Assembly (NCBI GenBank): GCA_009760885.1
Contig: CM019716.1
Location: 7,806,938-7,870,937, forward strand
Direction: 5' to 3'
Origin: Achatina immaculata
Taxonomy: Eukaryota; Mollusca; Gastropoda; Stylommatophora; Achatinidae
Length of the DNA stretch: 64,000 bases
The notes below the pieces were generated by a model. The model was given only the letters and a program-made list of their open reading frames with translations, was not told the origin of the DNA and made no database searches. How positions within the stretch are numbered: position 1 is the stretch's first letter; every line of letters begins with the position of its first letter. The position numbers were made by a program, and so were the translations under genes. Below, piece by piece: positions 21,923 through 33,490 of the stretch.

Positions 21923-22785
21923 TCACTCTTGTCTCCCTTGTGCCAGATAATGAAACGTACAGGTCCTCTTCAGCTGTTCTACATCTCCATACAGAATGTC
22001 GGTGATTGAGGAGTTTGGTGGTATCAGGTTCTTCTGAAGGTCCTTCAATGCACTGCAGTCCAGCAGATGGTGTTTAACAGTTTCTTCTTCTTATCTGTTG
22101 CAGTGCATGCAGTATGTTGTGTGGTCAGCGGTCACTCTGTGTAAGTGCTTACTGAGGGTGATGTGTCCTGTTCTCAACCTGAAAATTCTGCTTTGGTCTC
22201 TATGACACAAGCTGTTGATGTGGTCTCCAGTGTTAGGTTCTGGCAGGTGTGCATATAGGGATCTTCCAGTTGGATCACTGACCCAACTGTCCATCCACTG
22301 CTGCTTGCAGTTGTTGTGTATAATGTGTTTAGCTGTTCTCATGTTGGTGGAGATGTGGGGGTGTGACATGGTGGCTCCACTCTTTGCCAGTCTGTCAGCA
22401 TGCTCATTTCCTCTGATATCTATGTGGCCTGGTATCCACTGTAGGGTGGTCTTGATTTCATAGGAGGCGAGCTGGTTTATTGCACTGAGTATGTCAGTTG
22501 TGATGTGATCAGCTGATGGTATCCAGTTTTCAAGGGGCTGGAGAACAGACTGGGAGTCTGAGAAAATAACAAGGTTTTTTGGATGAGAGGCACTGTTTGT
22601 GTATTTGTTGGTGGTGGTTGCCAAGGTTGGTAACATTGCCTGCATCTCAGCATCATAGTTGGAGCAGTGAGATTCACAAGGAGCAGAAATGTGGCTTGTT
22701 GTCTTGCCTGGAAACGTTATAAGCACTCCAGATCCTGCATTGTCTGTTTCCTTGAACACTGACCCATCAGTATGTCTTTAAAACA
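21923..22785 (-). pseudogene. LINE ribonuclease H domain and C-terminus
   Basis: Minus-strand remnant of a retrotransposon polyprotein with an RNase H domain, which removes RNA from the RNA-DNA hybrid during retrotransposition. All four expected acidic positions are visible: D in TDGSVFKETD, E in NYDAEMQAM, D in VIFSDSQSVLQ and D in GNEHADRLAKSG. After WIPGHIDIRGN the protein continues to a CMHCNR cysteine motif, then a single in-frame TAA at about 22091, after which the frame continues (EEETVKHHLLDC) to a natural-looking stop at 21923-21925. Upstream, a stop lies just before the domain, and no reverse transcriptase is seen. RNase H is typical of I- and Jockey-like LINEs; this is a different lineage from families 1-5 here. 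Confidence 0.88.
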
Positions 22786-23366
22786 CCGCGGTATTTTGGC
22801 TGGAGAGACTTAACTTGTGTATGTCATCCACTGAGCTGATAGGTCATTAATTTTACATCCAGGGATTCTGTGACGTGGCACTGTCAAACTGAGTCGTTTC
22901 CTGGCGAGTTCTGCTGGCGCCGGTCAGCAAGATAACTCTGAGCATGTTCAGCGTGTGGCGGCAGACCTTCATACAGACGCTAGTTCGTGACCTGCGAAAG
23001 TGCAAAGTTCATCGGAGGTAGCGATAAAGTGAGGCCAAACCTCAATATTCTCTGAGGAAAAGACTGAGCAGATCTAGACAGTGTTACATAATTTATTTTC
23101 ACACAAGGATGGAAAGAAAAAGGGGGTAGAAATAGCAGAAAACGTAACAAGAGAAGCACGTAGAAACGAAAAGCAAATAGCAGCATCTAATATTTCGACA
23201 AAATGTCTTTTTTCAAGGCTAATAAAAATGGCAAACCAACAGATAAATGCATGGAAAAACTGGCTCATCATGTCGCAGTCATATTTAGCGTTTTTTTTTC
23301 CTTCTCAGAACTGGGTCACCGACAGCGTACTGCGTTAGAAGGGGTTAAGGTTTGCTTTGTTGTCGG
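22786..23366. other. Unassigned non-coding sequence
   Basis: Probably includes more decayed LINE sequence adjoining the RNase H remnant, but no motif is readable. Short overlapping frames on both strands at 22980-23385 have no recognised relatives. Confidence 0.4.
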
Positions 23367-23404
23367 CCGAACAATAGACATATGATAACATTCATCAGAT
23401 GATT

Positions 23405-23745
23405 GTACCAGCTTATCATCATCAGGTGCCGTGCCGACTGGCGTTTGCTATTATGCTTCTCCAGAGTACACGATCCTTCATGCAGGCCATTAGCTCAGTT
23501 GGTGATCTCCTCTCACACCATCCCGTCAGACTGTCCAGTATCATTTCTCTTGGTCTTCCTCTTGATCTTCTTCCCTCTATTTTTCCTGTTGTTACAATAT
23601 TTTCAATGCCCTCTCTTCTCATTCCATGCCCTGTGAAAGTACATTGTCTCTCTCTTATTTTTTGACAAGATTTTTTTTCTATCTCCAGCTCTTCTCAAGC
23701 ATTCTTCATTAATTATGTTTGCTATCCAGGGAATTCGCAACACTC
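23405..23745 (-). pseudogene. LINE family 1, 3' end fragment
   Basis: Minus-strand C-terminal remnant closely related to the copies at 13.6 and 14.5 kb. Readable parts are VLRIPWIANI, NEECLRRAGD, RREGIENIVTTGKIEGRR and LWRSIIANASRHGT, followed by a TGA stop that is the first triplet of the (TGA)n tail at about 23416-23425. There is one frameshift near 23620. The 5' end breaks off at about 23745 into unrelated sequence. Confidence 0.87.
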
Positions 23746-24162
23746 CAGAGGAACATCCATTAACGTCGTTCATGATGAATCTATTTCTGTGTACAAGCAT
23801 AACTATTCTTGGAAGCTACAATAGTGGTTTCCCGGTGCTTTCTGTCGGTTTGTGTACGGACTCTCCGCTAGCCTGTGGACTCCCTGTCCTACCGGCAAGG
23901 CAACGGGAGCGAGAGGTTTTAAACCGCCTCTTACCCGCCTGGTATTCCCTTCACTGAGCACATGAGGCACTTTTTAGGAGTAGTAGAGCCACCTACTACC
24001 CCACCTCGCTCTCTGAGACTACCGCCAGTTGGTCCGCGCCTGCTTATTTGGACAACTCCTTATTCACAGGGATCCTCCATATCTGGAGTACGTTCACCAT
24101 CCGCCACCTGTGACGCGCTGGGTCGGGGATGGTCACCCCAGATTTACCCCAGTACCAGCTAA
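23746..24162. other. GC-richer unassigned segment inside the 55-bp array
   Basis: About 400 bp with composition unlike its AT-rich flanks. It may be a further mobile element; no protein motif, terminal repeat or second copy was identified in the window. Short frames here (for example 23962-24162) are not called. Confidence 0.4.
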
Positions 24163-24228
24163 TACAGAACAATGGACATAGGATAACATTCATCAGATGA
24201 TTGTACGAGCTAATATAGAGCACAGTCA

Positions 24229-24402
24229 GTTAGTCATTCATTTGCATGTCCCTTGCGGAACTTTGCCTCCCTAACAGCTCTCCTGTAGGCCTCTCGGTTG
24301 TAAGCAAGATGCCCTGCTGCTGATGCGTCCATTCGTAGATCATCAACGATGTCTTACAGCCATTTTCGTCTTGATCTTCCTCTCTTTCTTTTTCCCCATT
24401 AT
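24229..24402 (-). pseudogene. LINE family 3, 3' end fragment
   Basis: Minus-strand last 55 codons or so of the family 3 protein: a basic KERGRSRRKWL stretch, DIVDDLRMDASAAGHLA, NREAYRRAVREAKFRKG and HANE followed by TGA. One stop lies inside. Both sides are units of the 55-bp minisatellite. Confidence 0.85.
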
Positions 24403-24588
24403 GTACAGAACAATGTACAAATGATAATATTCATCAAACAGATAAGTGTATATGCTGATGCAGAACAATATACATATGATAATATTTATCAAACAGATAA
24501 GTGTACCAGCTAGTACAGACCAATATACGTATGATAATATTTATCAAGCAGATAAGTGTATCAGTTAGTACAGGTATATCTATTTATT

Positions 24589-25808
24589 CCGCTGCTGGCG
24601 AGATTCTTCAGCTGCCATGAGTGGAGTGGGGCTCCTCCCAGCCTGTTAAGAAAGGTGCTAACGAGGTCGCCGCTCGGCGCCACTGTGAAAAAAGGCGAAA
24701 GAAAGAATTAAGCGAAGTAATCAGTAGTCTCGAGGTCAGGACTGCTCAAATCACGGCTCCTCTGCTCTGGAGGTCGGTCACGTCCTATGTGCACTCATAT
24801 CGGACTAATTGCCTGAACCGGTTTAACCCAGAGGTTAAGACACTGCTGGCGAGATTCTTCGGATGCCGCGTGTGGAGTGAAACTAGTCCAGGCCAATGAA
24901 GAAAAGCGAAAAAGAAATTAGGGTTGCCGTGCGGCGCCGATGTGAAAACGTGATGGAAAAGAAAAAGTGAAACTTAATCGGTATGTCCAGTAGTCTCGCG
25001 GCGAGAGCTACTCATACTATGCCACCTCTGCTCTTGAGGCCGGCCACATCCGATATACACCCATACTGGTGAATTACGCCTAAACCGGCTTAAACCAGGG
25101 GTGAAACTTGATGGCTACTCATGTCACGGTACTTCCGTTCTAGAGGTCCGCCACGTCCTAAACACGGCCATACTGGGATAATATGCCTAAACTGGCTCAA
25201 CCAGGGCTGAAACTTACTTGTGGCGAGGATTCGTCCTCCTGGACAATAGCTCCGTCCTGGCCACAACTAGGAAAGGTAGCTGCTACGACTACAAAATGCT
25301 GAAGTCGGAGACACTGGGCCAGTGCAGTCTAGATAGGCAACCATCTCTCACCCTGCGGGGATGTATGCGTATCCTAATCACGCTGAGGTTTTCCGGTGAT
25401 AAAGTCCAACGCTGGACTGGATGGGCAACCACCTCTCACCTGGCGGGGATATACGGGTATCCCAAAACACGTCGAAGGTTTCCAGTGAGAAAGTCCAACT
25501 CTTGGCTGGATGGGCTACCACCTTTCACCCAGCAGGGATATACTCATATCCAAAACATGTCGAGGTTTTCCAGTGAGAAAGTCCTACTCTAGATTAAACT
25601 AGTGCAATGAAAATCACGGTGTCACGCATTCCCGCTTCTGAGACCCACCAAGAATACTCTGAACCTCTTGTGGTCCTCTCGGGGATTTTGTGTGGTCCTT
25701 TCAGGGACCATAGGCGGACCACGGGACCTATCGAGAACCACAGGAGTAAAATGAGGAGGATCATGGGGTGGTCTTGGTGGTAGAAGCGAACGAAGAAGAA
25801 GAAGAAGA
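24589..25808 (+). repeat. Element R7, copy 1 (1.2 kb, internally repetitive)
   Basis: An interspersed element of unknown class. It starts near CCGCTGCTGGCGAGATTCTT and ends in GCGAACGAAGAAGAAGAAG, a (GAA)n tail. Internally it holds about three diverged repeats with AGTAGTCTCG...GAGGTCGGTCACGTCC...CCTAAACCGG, then three of about 100 bp with CAACCACCTCTCACC and GTTTTCCAGTGAGAAAGTCC. No frame encodes a recognisable transposase or reverse transcriptase. The tail suggests a non-autonomous retroposon, but this is inference. Confidence 0.75.
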
Positions 25809-26164
25809 TATATTTATTATTGATTAACTATAGTTTTATTTGCATTGAGAAGGCCTCGGGGGAGGGGAGGGGAAGAGAAATAATTTCTTATTAATTCGTG
25901 TTAATTGCACCCTAAATCATGTAAGATTATCCTTATTTGCCACGTTTCGGCAGGTGGCTTTTTTCATGCGAACGGTGGCTTTTGCTACTCCTCATGGAAG
26001 AACAGTGGTTGTTTTAGAAATTGCTTATGTGGTCTTGTTAATCTTTACCTTTCATCTCTGAGATTCATAAATCCAAAGGGGGTAAAATTCATCATGTTGA
26101 GTCTTTATTGTATCCATTATAGCGACTCTTTTCTTTATTCCTTCTATTATAAACCTTTGTTTAT

Positions 26165-26630
26165 TTCATCATATTGATTTTTGTCTTCATTCTTTCTGTC
26201 ATTTTGATTTCTGCCTTTGTTCTTTCTGTTATTTTGATTTTTGCCTTTGGTCCTTTCATTATATTGTCTTCTGTCTTTAGTCCTTCCATTATATTGTCTT
26301 CTGTCTTTAGTCCTTCCATTATATTGACTTTTGTCTTTATTCCTTTCATTATATTGTCTTTTGTCTTTAGTCCTTCCATTATATTGTTTTCTGTCTTTAG
26401 TCCTTCCATTATATTGACTTTTGTCTTTATTTCTATCTTTATATTGTCTTCTGTCTTTAGTCCGTCCATTATATTGACTTGTCTTTAGTCCTTCCATTAT
26501 ATAAAGTTACATTTTGTCTTTATTAATTTTATTTTAATGTGTCCTGTCTTTAATCCCTTCATTATATTGTCTTCTGTCTTTAGTCCTTCCATTATATTGT
26601 CTTCTGTCTTTAGTCCTTCCATTATATTGA
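26165..26630. repeat. 30-bp minisatellite, copy A
   Basis: Units of about 30 bp with TGTCTTTAGTCCTTCCATTA and TATTGTCTTC. Because 30 is a multiple of three, hydrophobic frames open on the plus strand and lysine/asparagine-rich frames on the minus strand; these are not genes. Confidence 0.92.
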
Positions 26631-26734
26631 TTTATCAAACAGATAAGTGTACCAGCTAGTACAGACCAATATACGTATGATAATATTTATCAAACAGATA
26701 AGTGTATCAGTTAGTACAGGTATATCTATTTATT

Positions 26735-27945
26735 CCGCTGCTGGCGAGATTCTTCAGCTGCCATGGTTGGAGTGGGGCTCCTCCCAGCCTGTTAAGAAAG
26801 GTGCTAACGAGGTCGCCGCTCGGCGCCACTGTGAAAAAGGCGAAAGAAAGAATTAAGCGAAGTAATCAGTAGTCTCGAGGTCAGGACTGCTCAAATCACG
26901 GCTCCTCTGCTCTGGAGGTCGGTCACGTCCTATGTGCACTCATATCGGACTAATTGCCTGAACCGGTTTAACCCAGAGGTTAAGACACTGCTGGCGAGAT
27001 TCTTCGGATGCCGCGCGTGGAGTGAAACTCCTCCAGGCCAATGAAGAAAAGCGAAAAAGAAATTAGGGTTGCCGTGCGGCGCCGATGTGAAAACGTGATG
27101 GAAAAGAAAAAGTGAAACTTAATCGGTATGTCCAGTAGTCTCGCGGCGAGAGCTGCTCATACTATGCCACCTCTGCTCTTGAGGCCGGCCACATCCGATA
27201 TACACCCATACTGGTGAATTACGCCTAAACCGGCTTAAACCAGGGGTGAAACTTGATGGCTACTCATGTCACGGTACTTCCGTTCTAGAGGTCCGCCACG
27301 TCCTAAACACGGCCATACTGGGATAATATGCCTAAACTGGCTCAACCCAGGGCTGAAACTTACTTGTGGCGAGGATTCGTCCTCCTGGACAATAGCTCCG
27401 TCCTGGCCACAACTAGGAAAGGTAGCTGCTACGACTACAAAATGCTGAAGTCGGAGACACTAGGCCAGTGCAGTCTAGATAGGCAACCACCTCTCACCCT
27501 GCGGGGATGTATGCGTATCCTAATCACGCTGAGGTTTTCCGGTGATAAAGTCCAACGCTGGACTGGATGGGCAACCACCTCTCACCTGGCGGGGATATAT
27601 GGGTATCCCAAAACACGTCGAAGGTTTCCAGTGAGAAAGTCCATCTCTTGGCTGGATGGGCTACCACCTTTCACCCAGCAGGGATATACTCATATCCAAA
27701 ACATGTCGAGGTTTTCCAGTGAGAAAGTCCTACTCTAGATTAAACTAGTGCAATGAAAATCACGGTGTCACGCATTCCCGCTTCTGAGACCCACCAAGAA
27801 TACTCTGAACCTCTTGTGGTCCTCTCGGGGATCTTGTGTGGTCCTTTCAGGGACTATAGGGGGACCACGGGACCTATCGAGAACCACAGGAATAAAATGA
27901 GGAGGATCATGGGGTAGAAGCGAACGAAGAAGAAGAAGAAGATAT
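26735..27945 (+). repeat. Element R7, copy 2
   Basis: Copy of the element at 24589-25808, near identical as part of the tandem duplication. It ends in the same (GAA)n tract at 27926-27941. Confidence 0.78.
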
Positions 27946-28304
27946 ATTTATTATTGATTAACTATAGTTTTATTTGCATTGAGAAGGCCTCGGGGGAGGG
28001 GAGGGGAAGAGAAATAATTTCTTATTAATTCGTGTTAATTGCACCCTAAATCATGTAAGATTATCCTTATTTGCCACGTTTCGGCAGGTGGCTTTTTTCA
28101 TGCGAACGGTGGCTTTTGCTACTCCTCATGGAAGAACAGTGGTTGATTTAGAAATTGCTTATGTGGTCTTGTTAATCTTTACCTTTCATCTCTGAGATTC
28201 ATAAATCCAAAGGGGGTAAAATTCATCATGTTGAGTCTTTATTGTATCCATTATAGCGACTCTTTTCTTTATTCCTTCTATTATAAACCTTTGTTTATTT
28301 CATC

Positions 28305-28795
28305 ATATTGATTTTTGTCTTCATTCTTTCTGACATTTTGATTTCTGCCTTTGGTCCTTTTATTATATTGTCTTCTGTCTTTAGTCCTTCCATTATATTG
28401 TCTTCTGTCTTTAGTCCTTCCATTATATTGTCTTCTGTCTTTAGTCCTTCCATTATAATGTCTTCTGTCTTTAGTCCTTCCATTATACTGACTTTTGTCT
28501 TTAGTCCTTCCATTATATTTTGTCTTCTGTCTTTAGTCCTTCCATTATATTGTCTTCTGTCTTTAGTCCTTCCATTATATTGTCTTTTGTCTTTAGTCCT
28601 TCCATTATATTGTCTTCTGTCTTTAGTCCTTCCATTATATTGACTTTTGTCTTTAGTCCTTCCATTATATTGTCTTCTGTCTTTAGTCCTTCCATTATAT
28701 TGTCTTCTGTCTTTAGTCCTTCCATTATATTGACTTTTGTCTTTATTCCTATCTTTATAGTGTCTTCTGTCTTTAGTCCGTCCATTATATTAAAG
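28305..28795. repeat. 30-bp minisatellite, copy B
   Basis: Counterpart of 26165-26630 with more uniform units, suggesting recent local homogenisation. It resumes after the SINE insertion at about 28958-29050. Confidence 0.92.
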
Positions 28796-28957
28796 TAAGA
28801 GAACAAATTTTGTATGATTAGACCTCGAAAAAATCGTAGACAAAGCACTTTAGTGAGACGTGAGAGAAAGAAAAATCACAAGAGAATTACCTGGGATTCG
28901 AACACGGACTCCGGTAGGACGAGCAGCCGTCTAGCCACGAGAGAACAGCTTACTATC
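28796..28957 (-). mobile_element. tRNA-derived SINE (family S4), copy 1
   Basis: A 160-bp insertion defined by comparison with the uninterrupted copy A at about 26476. On the minus strand it holds a box A-like TGGCTAGACGG and a box B match GTTCGAATCCC about 45 bp apart, as in an RNA polymerase III promoter, then a body with CGATTTTTTCGAGG. A diverged relative is at 60720-60930. A target-site duplication is not obvious. Confidence 0.72.
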
Positions 28958-29050
28958 GACTTGTCTTTAGTCCTTCCATTATATAAAGTTACATATTGTC
29001 TTTATTAATTTTACTTTAATGTGTCCTGTCTTTAATACCTTCATTATATT

Positions 29051-29374
29051 GATGTTGGTCTTACATTTTTTATTTTGACTTTTGTCTCTAATTTTTACAT
29101 TATATTCATCTTTTCTTCTATTTCTTTGCATTATATTGAATTATTTCTGTTTTCTTTCTAGTGTCTTGTTTTTTTTTTTTTGTTTGGTTGTTTTTCTTTA
29201 TTCTTTCATTTATACTGAATATTTTCTTTATTCTTTCCTTTACACTGACTTTTCTCTTTATTCATTCTGTTATATTGAATTTCTTCCATTTCTAGTTTAT
29301 GGTAACCCAGTTAAGTTTTGTTTATTTATTTTTATTTTTTTCGTTTATTATATATCTCTCGCGTGATCATGTCT
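29051..29374. other. T-rich low-complexity sequence
   Basis: Very T-rich, with short degenerate repeats such as CTTTATTCTTTC. The 94-codon frame here is phenylalanine/tyrosine-rich because of composition. No gene seen. Confidence 0.5.
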
Positions 29375-29501
29375 CCGCCATCTTACTCTCCTATGACTGT
29401 ATCCTATAGATCCACCGTCTTCCTCTCTTATGGTCGTATCCTACAGATCCATCATTTTACAACTATGACCGTATTCTACAATTCCACCATCTTACTCTCC
29501 T
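29375..29501. repeat. 37-bp minisatellite, left part
   Basis: About three diverged units with ACTCTCCTATGACCGTATCC. The array resumes at 29890 after a 116-bp module and a LINE end. Confidence 0.85.
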
Positions 29502-29617
29502 ATGATTGCTGCTTGGGTTTCTTGGTATGTTTCCAGAAGGTAGTTTACCATTGCTTTCCTTCCGGGCAGTGACTGTACTAGTCAGTGATCGTAGCCATTG
29601 TCCCTACATTGAGATCA
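29502..29617 (+). repeat. 116-bp repeated module, copy 1
   Basis: Shares its whole length with 45746-45861 (about 90% by eye), including TTCCGGGCAGTGACTGTACT and GTAGCCATTGTCCCTACA. Both copies directly abut the truncated 5' end of a family 3 LINE fragment, but the LINEs point in opposite directions. The nature of the module is unknown. Confidence 0.75.
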
Positions 29618-29889
29618 ATGATGAAGGCTGGCTAGTAAAGAGGATTAAAGAGAGAAAACTTAAATATTTTGGCCACATTAAACGTCATGATAATTTAGAG
29701 AAGACCATATTGGAGGGATACATAATGGGAAAAAGAAAGAGAGGAAGACCGAAACGAAGATGGCTGCAAGACATCGTTGATGATCTGGAAATGGATGCAA
29801 CAGCAGCAGGCCATCTTGCTCACAACCGAGAGGCCTACAGGAGTGCTGTTTGGGAGGCAAAGTTCCGCAAGGGACATGCAAAGGAATGA
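29618..29889 (+). pseudogene. LINE family 3, short 3' end
   Basis: An intact frame for the last 90 codons of the family 3 protein: DEGWLVKRIKERKLKYFGHI, then GKRKRGRPKRRWLQDIVDD, AAGHLAHNREAYRSAVWEAK, RKGHAKE and the TGA stop at 29887-29889. The motif around YFGHIKRHD corresponds to the RxxxxGHxxR element common near the end of LINE proteins. No lesion is visible, but the reverse transcriptase is missing through 5' truncation. It lies in a 37-bp minisatellite whose units continue straight after the stop. Confidence 0.88.
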
Positions 29890-30215
29890 ATGACTCTCCT
29901 ATGACCGTATCCAACAGATCCACCCTAATACTCTCCTATGACCGTGTCCTGCAGATACACCCTTTTACTCTCCTATAACCGTGTCCTACAGATCCATCAT
30001 TTTACTCTCCTATGACCGTATCCTACAAATCCACCCTTTTACTCTCCTATGACCGTATCCAACAGATCCACCCTTTTACTCTCCTATGACCGTATCCAAC
30101 AGATCCACCCTTTTACTCTCCTATGACCGTATCTAACAGATCCACCCTTTTACTCTCCTATGACCGTGTCCTACAGATCCACCATCTTACTCTCCTATGA
30201 TTGTATCCTACAGAT
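29890..30215. repeat. 37-bp minisatellite, right part
   Basis: About nine units with CTCTCCTATGACCGTATCCA, ACAGATCCACCCTTTTA forming the rest. Confidence 0.93.
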
Positions 30216-30234
30216 CGCAAGTTCATTTTTCTAG

Positions 30235-30735
30235 CCTTCTTTTTCTGCGTATATTTGTCGCTGTTTTGTGTTTTCTGTTGTCCCATATATTTGTCGCTGC
30301 TTACGTTTTCTGTTGTCTTATATATTTGTCGCTGTTTGATGTTTCCTGTTGTCCTATATATTTGTCACTGTTTGATGTTTCCTGTTGTCCTATATATTTG
30401 TCACTGTTTGATGTTTGCTGTTGCCTTATATATTTGTCACTGTTTGATGTTTCCTGTTGTCCTATATATTTGTCACTGTTTGATGTTTGCTGTTGCCTTA
30501 TATATTTGTCACTGATTGATGTTTCCTGTTGTCCTATATATTTGTCATTGTTTGATGTTTGGTGTTGCCTTATATATTTGTCACTGATTGATGTTTCCTG
30601 TTGTCCTATATATTTGTCATTGTTTGATGTTTGCTGTTGCCTTATATATTTGTCACTGATTGATGTTTCCTGTTGTCCTATATATTTGTCACTGTTTGAT
30701 GTTTGCTGTTGTCCTATATATTTGTCGCTGCTCTA
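30235..30735. repeat. 36-bp minisatellite
   Basis: About 14 units with CTATATATTTGTCACTGTTT followed by GATGTTTCCTGTTGTC. Two variants (CCTGTTGTCC and GCTGTTGCCT) alternate, giving a 72-bp higher-order unit. The frame stays open for 220 codons because 36 is divisible by three; not called as a gene. Confidence 0.93.
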
Positions 30736-31189
30736 CGTTTTCTGTTGTCCTGGAGCAAGACTGTGTTACCAAATAAAAATGACTGCCTTTCCTTTCCTTT
30801 CCTTGCTGGTCTCTTTACATTTCTGTCTTTATGTGAAACTAGACCTGATTCATTCTTGAACTTCTGATATAAGTTTGACGGTAACACCTCACTTCTGTTC
30901 CTAGCATTTACCCCCCCCCTCCTCCCCGCCCCCACTTTTCTCCCGTTTTTTCTAGCACACAGTTCATTTTTACACCTTCTCTGTTGTTTTTTTCCTTCTT
31001 GTTCAAATCTTTCATAAATAATATTTTTTACCCTATGTTTATTATATTTTTCACATGTGGTCATTACTTACTTTCATATTTTGCTTTCCATATTGTCGGC
31101 GAAGTATTTTCCAAGTTTTCTACCAAAATATAATTCTCATTTTCAAGCTATTGAAAGCTATAAGCATCTTATCTTTTTTTTTCTTGGTC

Positions 31190-31615
31190 GTTTTTATAAA
31201 ACATGATTTCCTGTTTTCCACCATTTATATAAAACATGTTTTCCTGTTTTCCACCATTTATATAAAACATGTTTTCCTATTTTCCACCATTTATATAAAA
31301 CCTGTTTTCCTATTTTCCACCATTTATAAAAACATGTTTTCCTATCTTCCACCACTTATATAAAACATGTTTTCCTGTTTTCCACCATTTATATAAAACA
31401 TGTTTTCCTATTTTCCACCATTTATATAAAACATGTTTTCCTATTTTCCACCATTTATATAAAACCTGTTTTCCTATTTTCCACCATTTATAAAAACATG
31501 TTTTCCTATCTTCCACCACTTATATAAAACATGTTTTCCTGTTTTCCACCATTTATATAAAACATGTTTCCCTGTTTTCCACCATTTATATAAAACATGT
31601 TTTCCTATTTTCCAC
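31190..31615. repeat. 33-bp minisatellite, copy 1
   Basis: About 13 units with AAACATGTTTTCCTATTTTC and CACCATTTATATA. ACATGT palindromes recur every unit. Confidence 0.93.
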
Positions 31616-32070
31616 CACTCAGTTTCCCACACACTGGCACCCCCAAAGATCGGCTCTACGATGAGCGATATCGTCAGCACTTTCTGTGAAGTAATTTCTT
31701 TACCTTTAGTTTTAGCCTAATCAGTTTTTAACTGTCAGCAATTTCTCTAAACTTGAATACCTTTTACAAGCCATAGGGCTCAGTATTTCCCGTCTTTCCG
31801 CGGGTGATAGGTCTCCCTTTCTCGCCAATACTTAAAACCGCGAATAATACCAAACCTTGTACGATATACGTCTTTAAGCATACCAACACACCTATGATAT
31901 AGTTTCATTGTTTAAAAAAACACATAAGACGTGAGCAAAATACCTGATATTGAAAAAATAAAACAATTTATTATTTTATGACATTTTTGATACTGGTATT
32001 ATATGCAGGAAACTCTCTACCGTAGAGAGCGGAACAACAACACAACTCCTTTAGATCATCAGAGGAAATA

Positions 32071-32138
32071 CCCCCCCCCCCCCCCAGACAAGTGTTTCGG
32101 CCCTATTAAACTCCTGACACTCTAAGGGGGGGGGGGGG
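32071..32138. repeat. Paired C-run and G-run, copy 1
   Basis: Fifteen C at 32071-32085 and thirteen G at 32126-32138 on the same strand, 40 bp apart. They could pair as a hairpin stem or form separate i-motif/G-quadruplex structures. Confidence 0.8.
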
Positions 32139-33084
32139 TGGGCCCCTCTGGGTCATGACTCCCAGAGGTCTTGTGAGTTGTTGCTTTTTTTTTTCCCGGT
32201 CCCGGTCCCACTGCACTTTCTGAAGTGCGTCTTTAGTGATTTAGCTACGGAGGACTGGTATTGGTTGTGGCAAATGAAATTACTTATGTTCCAAATGCTT
32301 GTTTCGCATACTCCACAGCCAGCTGTATTGTTATACTGTAGATAAGAGATATGACAACTGGAGTAAAATTGATTCTAATAATGGAAGTAGATGGAGGGTG
32401 TTGGGTTCAGTTTTACAAAGAGACAGAAAGAGTGAGGAAAGTGCGCAGAAAGCAAGATGAGCCCATACAAGCGAAGAACATACAATCCAATATTTCAGCC
32501 AAAATTTTTCCCAATGAATACATACAGAAAGAACGCAACAGATAAAAACCTTATATATTTGTCACTGATTGATGTTTCCTGTTGTCCTATATATTTGTCA
32601 CTGTTTGATGTTTACTGTTGCCTTATATATTTGTCGCTTCTTGACGTTTTCTGTTGTCCTGGAGCAAGACTGTGTTACCAAATAAAAATGGCTGCCTTTC
32701 CTTTCCTTTCCTTGCTGGTCTCTCTACATTTCTGTCTTTATGTGAAACTAGATCTGATTCCTTCTTGAACTTCTGATATAAGTTTGACGGTAACACCTCA
32801 GTTCTGTTCCTAGCATTTCCCCCCCCCTCCCCCCGCCCCCACTTTTTCCCCGTTTTTTCTAGCACACAGTTCATTTTTACACTTTCTCTGTTTTTTTTTT
32901 TCTTGTTCAAATCTTTCATAAATAATATTTTTTTACCCTATGTTTATTATATTTTTGACATGTGGTCATTACTTTCTTTCACATTTTGCTTTCCATATTG
33001 TCGGCGAAGTATTTTCCAAGTTTTCTATCAAAATATAATTCTCATTTTCAAGCTATTGAAAGCTATAAGCATCTTATCTTTTTT

Positions 33085-33490
33085 ATTTCTTGGTCGTTTT
33101 TATAAAACATGTTTTCCTGTTTTCCACCATTTATATAAAACATGTTTTCCTGTTTTCCACCATTTATATAAAACATGTTTTCCTATTTCCCACCATTTAC
33201 AGAAAACATGTTTTCCTATTTTCCACCATTTATATAAAACATGTTTTCCTATTTTCCACCATTTATAAAAACATGTTTTCCTGTTTTCCACCATTTATAT
33301 AAAACATGTTTTCCTATTTTCCACCATTTATATAAAACATGTTTTCCTATTTCCCACCATTTATAAAAACATGTTTTCCTATTTTCCACCATTTATATAA
33401 AACATGTTTTCCTGTTTTCCACCATTTGTATAAAACATGTTTCCCTGTTTTCCACCATTTATATAAAACATGTTTTCCTATTTTCCACCA
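33085..33490. repeat. 33-bp minisatellite, copy 2
   Basis: Counterpart of 31190-31615 with about one unit fewer and different variant order. Confidence 0.93.

Larger units (their letters stand above)
23367..24570. repeat. 55-bp minisatellite, broken into pieces
   Basis: Units containing ATGATAATATTTATCAAACA and GATAAGTGTACCAGCTAGT occur at 23367-23412, 24163-24228 and 24403-24570. The gaps are filled by a family 1 LINE end plus GC-richer sequence (23405-24162) and by a family 3 LINE end (24229-24402). Confidence 0.8.
24485..26630. repeat. Direct duplication D3, copy A
   Basis: Tandemly repeated from 26631 with an exact 2,146-bp offset at the left side. It contains two 55-bp minisatellite units, the 1.2-kb element R7, about 350 bp of unassigned sequence and a 30-bp minisatellite. 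Copies differ by scattered substitutions, small indels and array length. Confidence 0.92.
26631..29050. repeat. Direct duplication D3, copy B
   Basis: Second copy of 24485-26630. Its 30-bp array has a different unit number, and it carries an extra 160-bp SINE-like insertion at about 28796-28957 that copy A lacks. Confidence 0.92.
30640..32548. repeat. Direct duplication D4, copy 1
   Basis: 1,909-bp segment from the last units of the 36-bp array to ACAGATAAAAA. It is followed directly, at 32549, by the start of copy 2. Contents: about 450 bp unassigned, a 33-bp minisatellite, then about 930 bp unassigned with a C-run/G-run pair. Confidence 0.92.

Noticed and set aside
23962..24162. 66-codon proline/serine-rich frame
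   Set aside because: Lies in a GC-richer insertion in a minisatellite and resembles no known protein.
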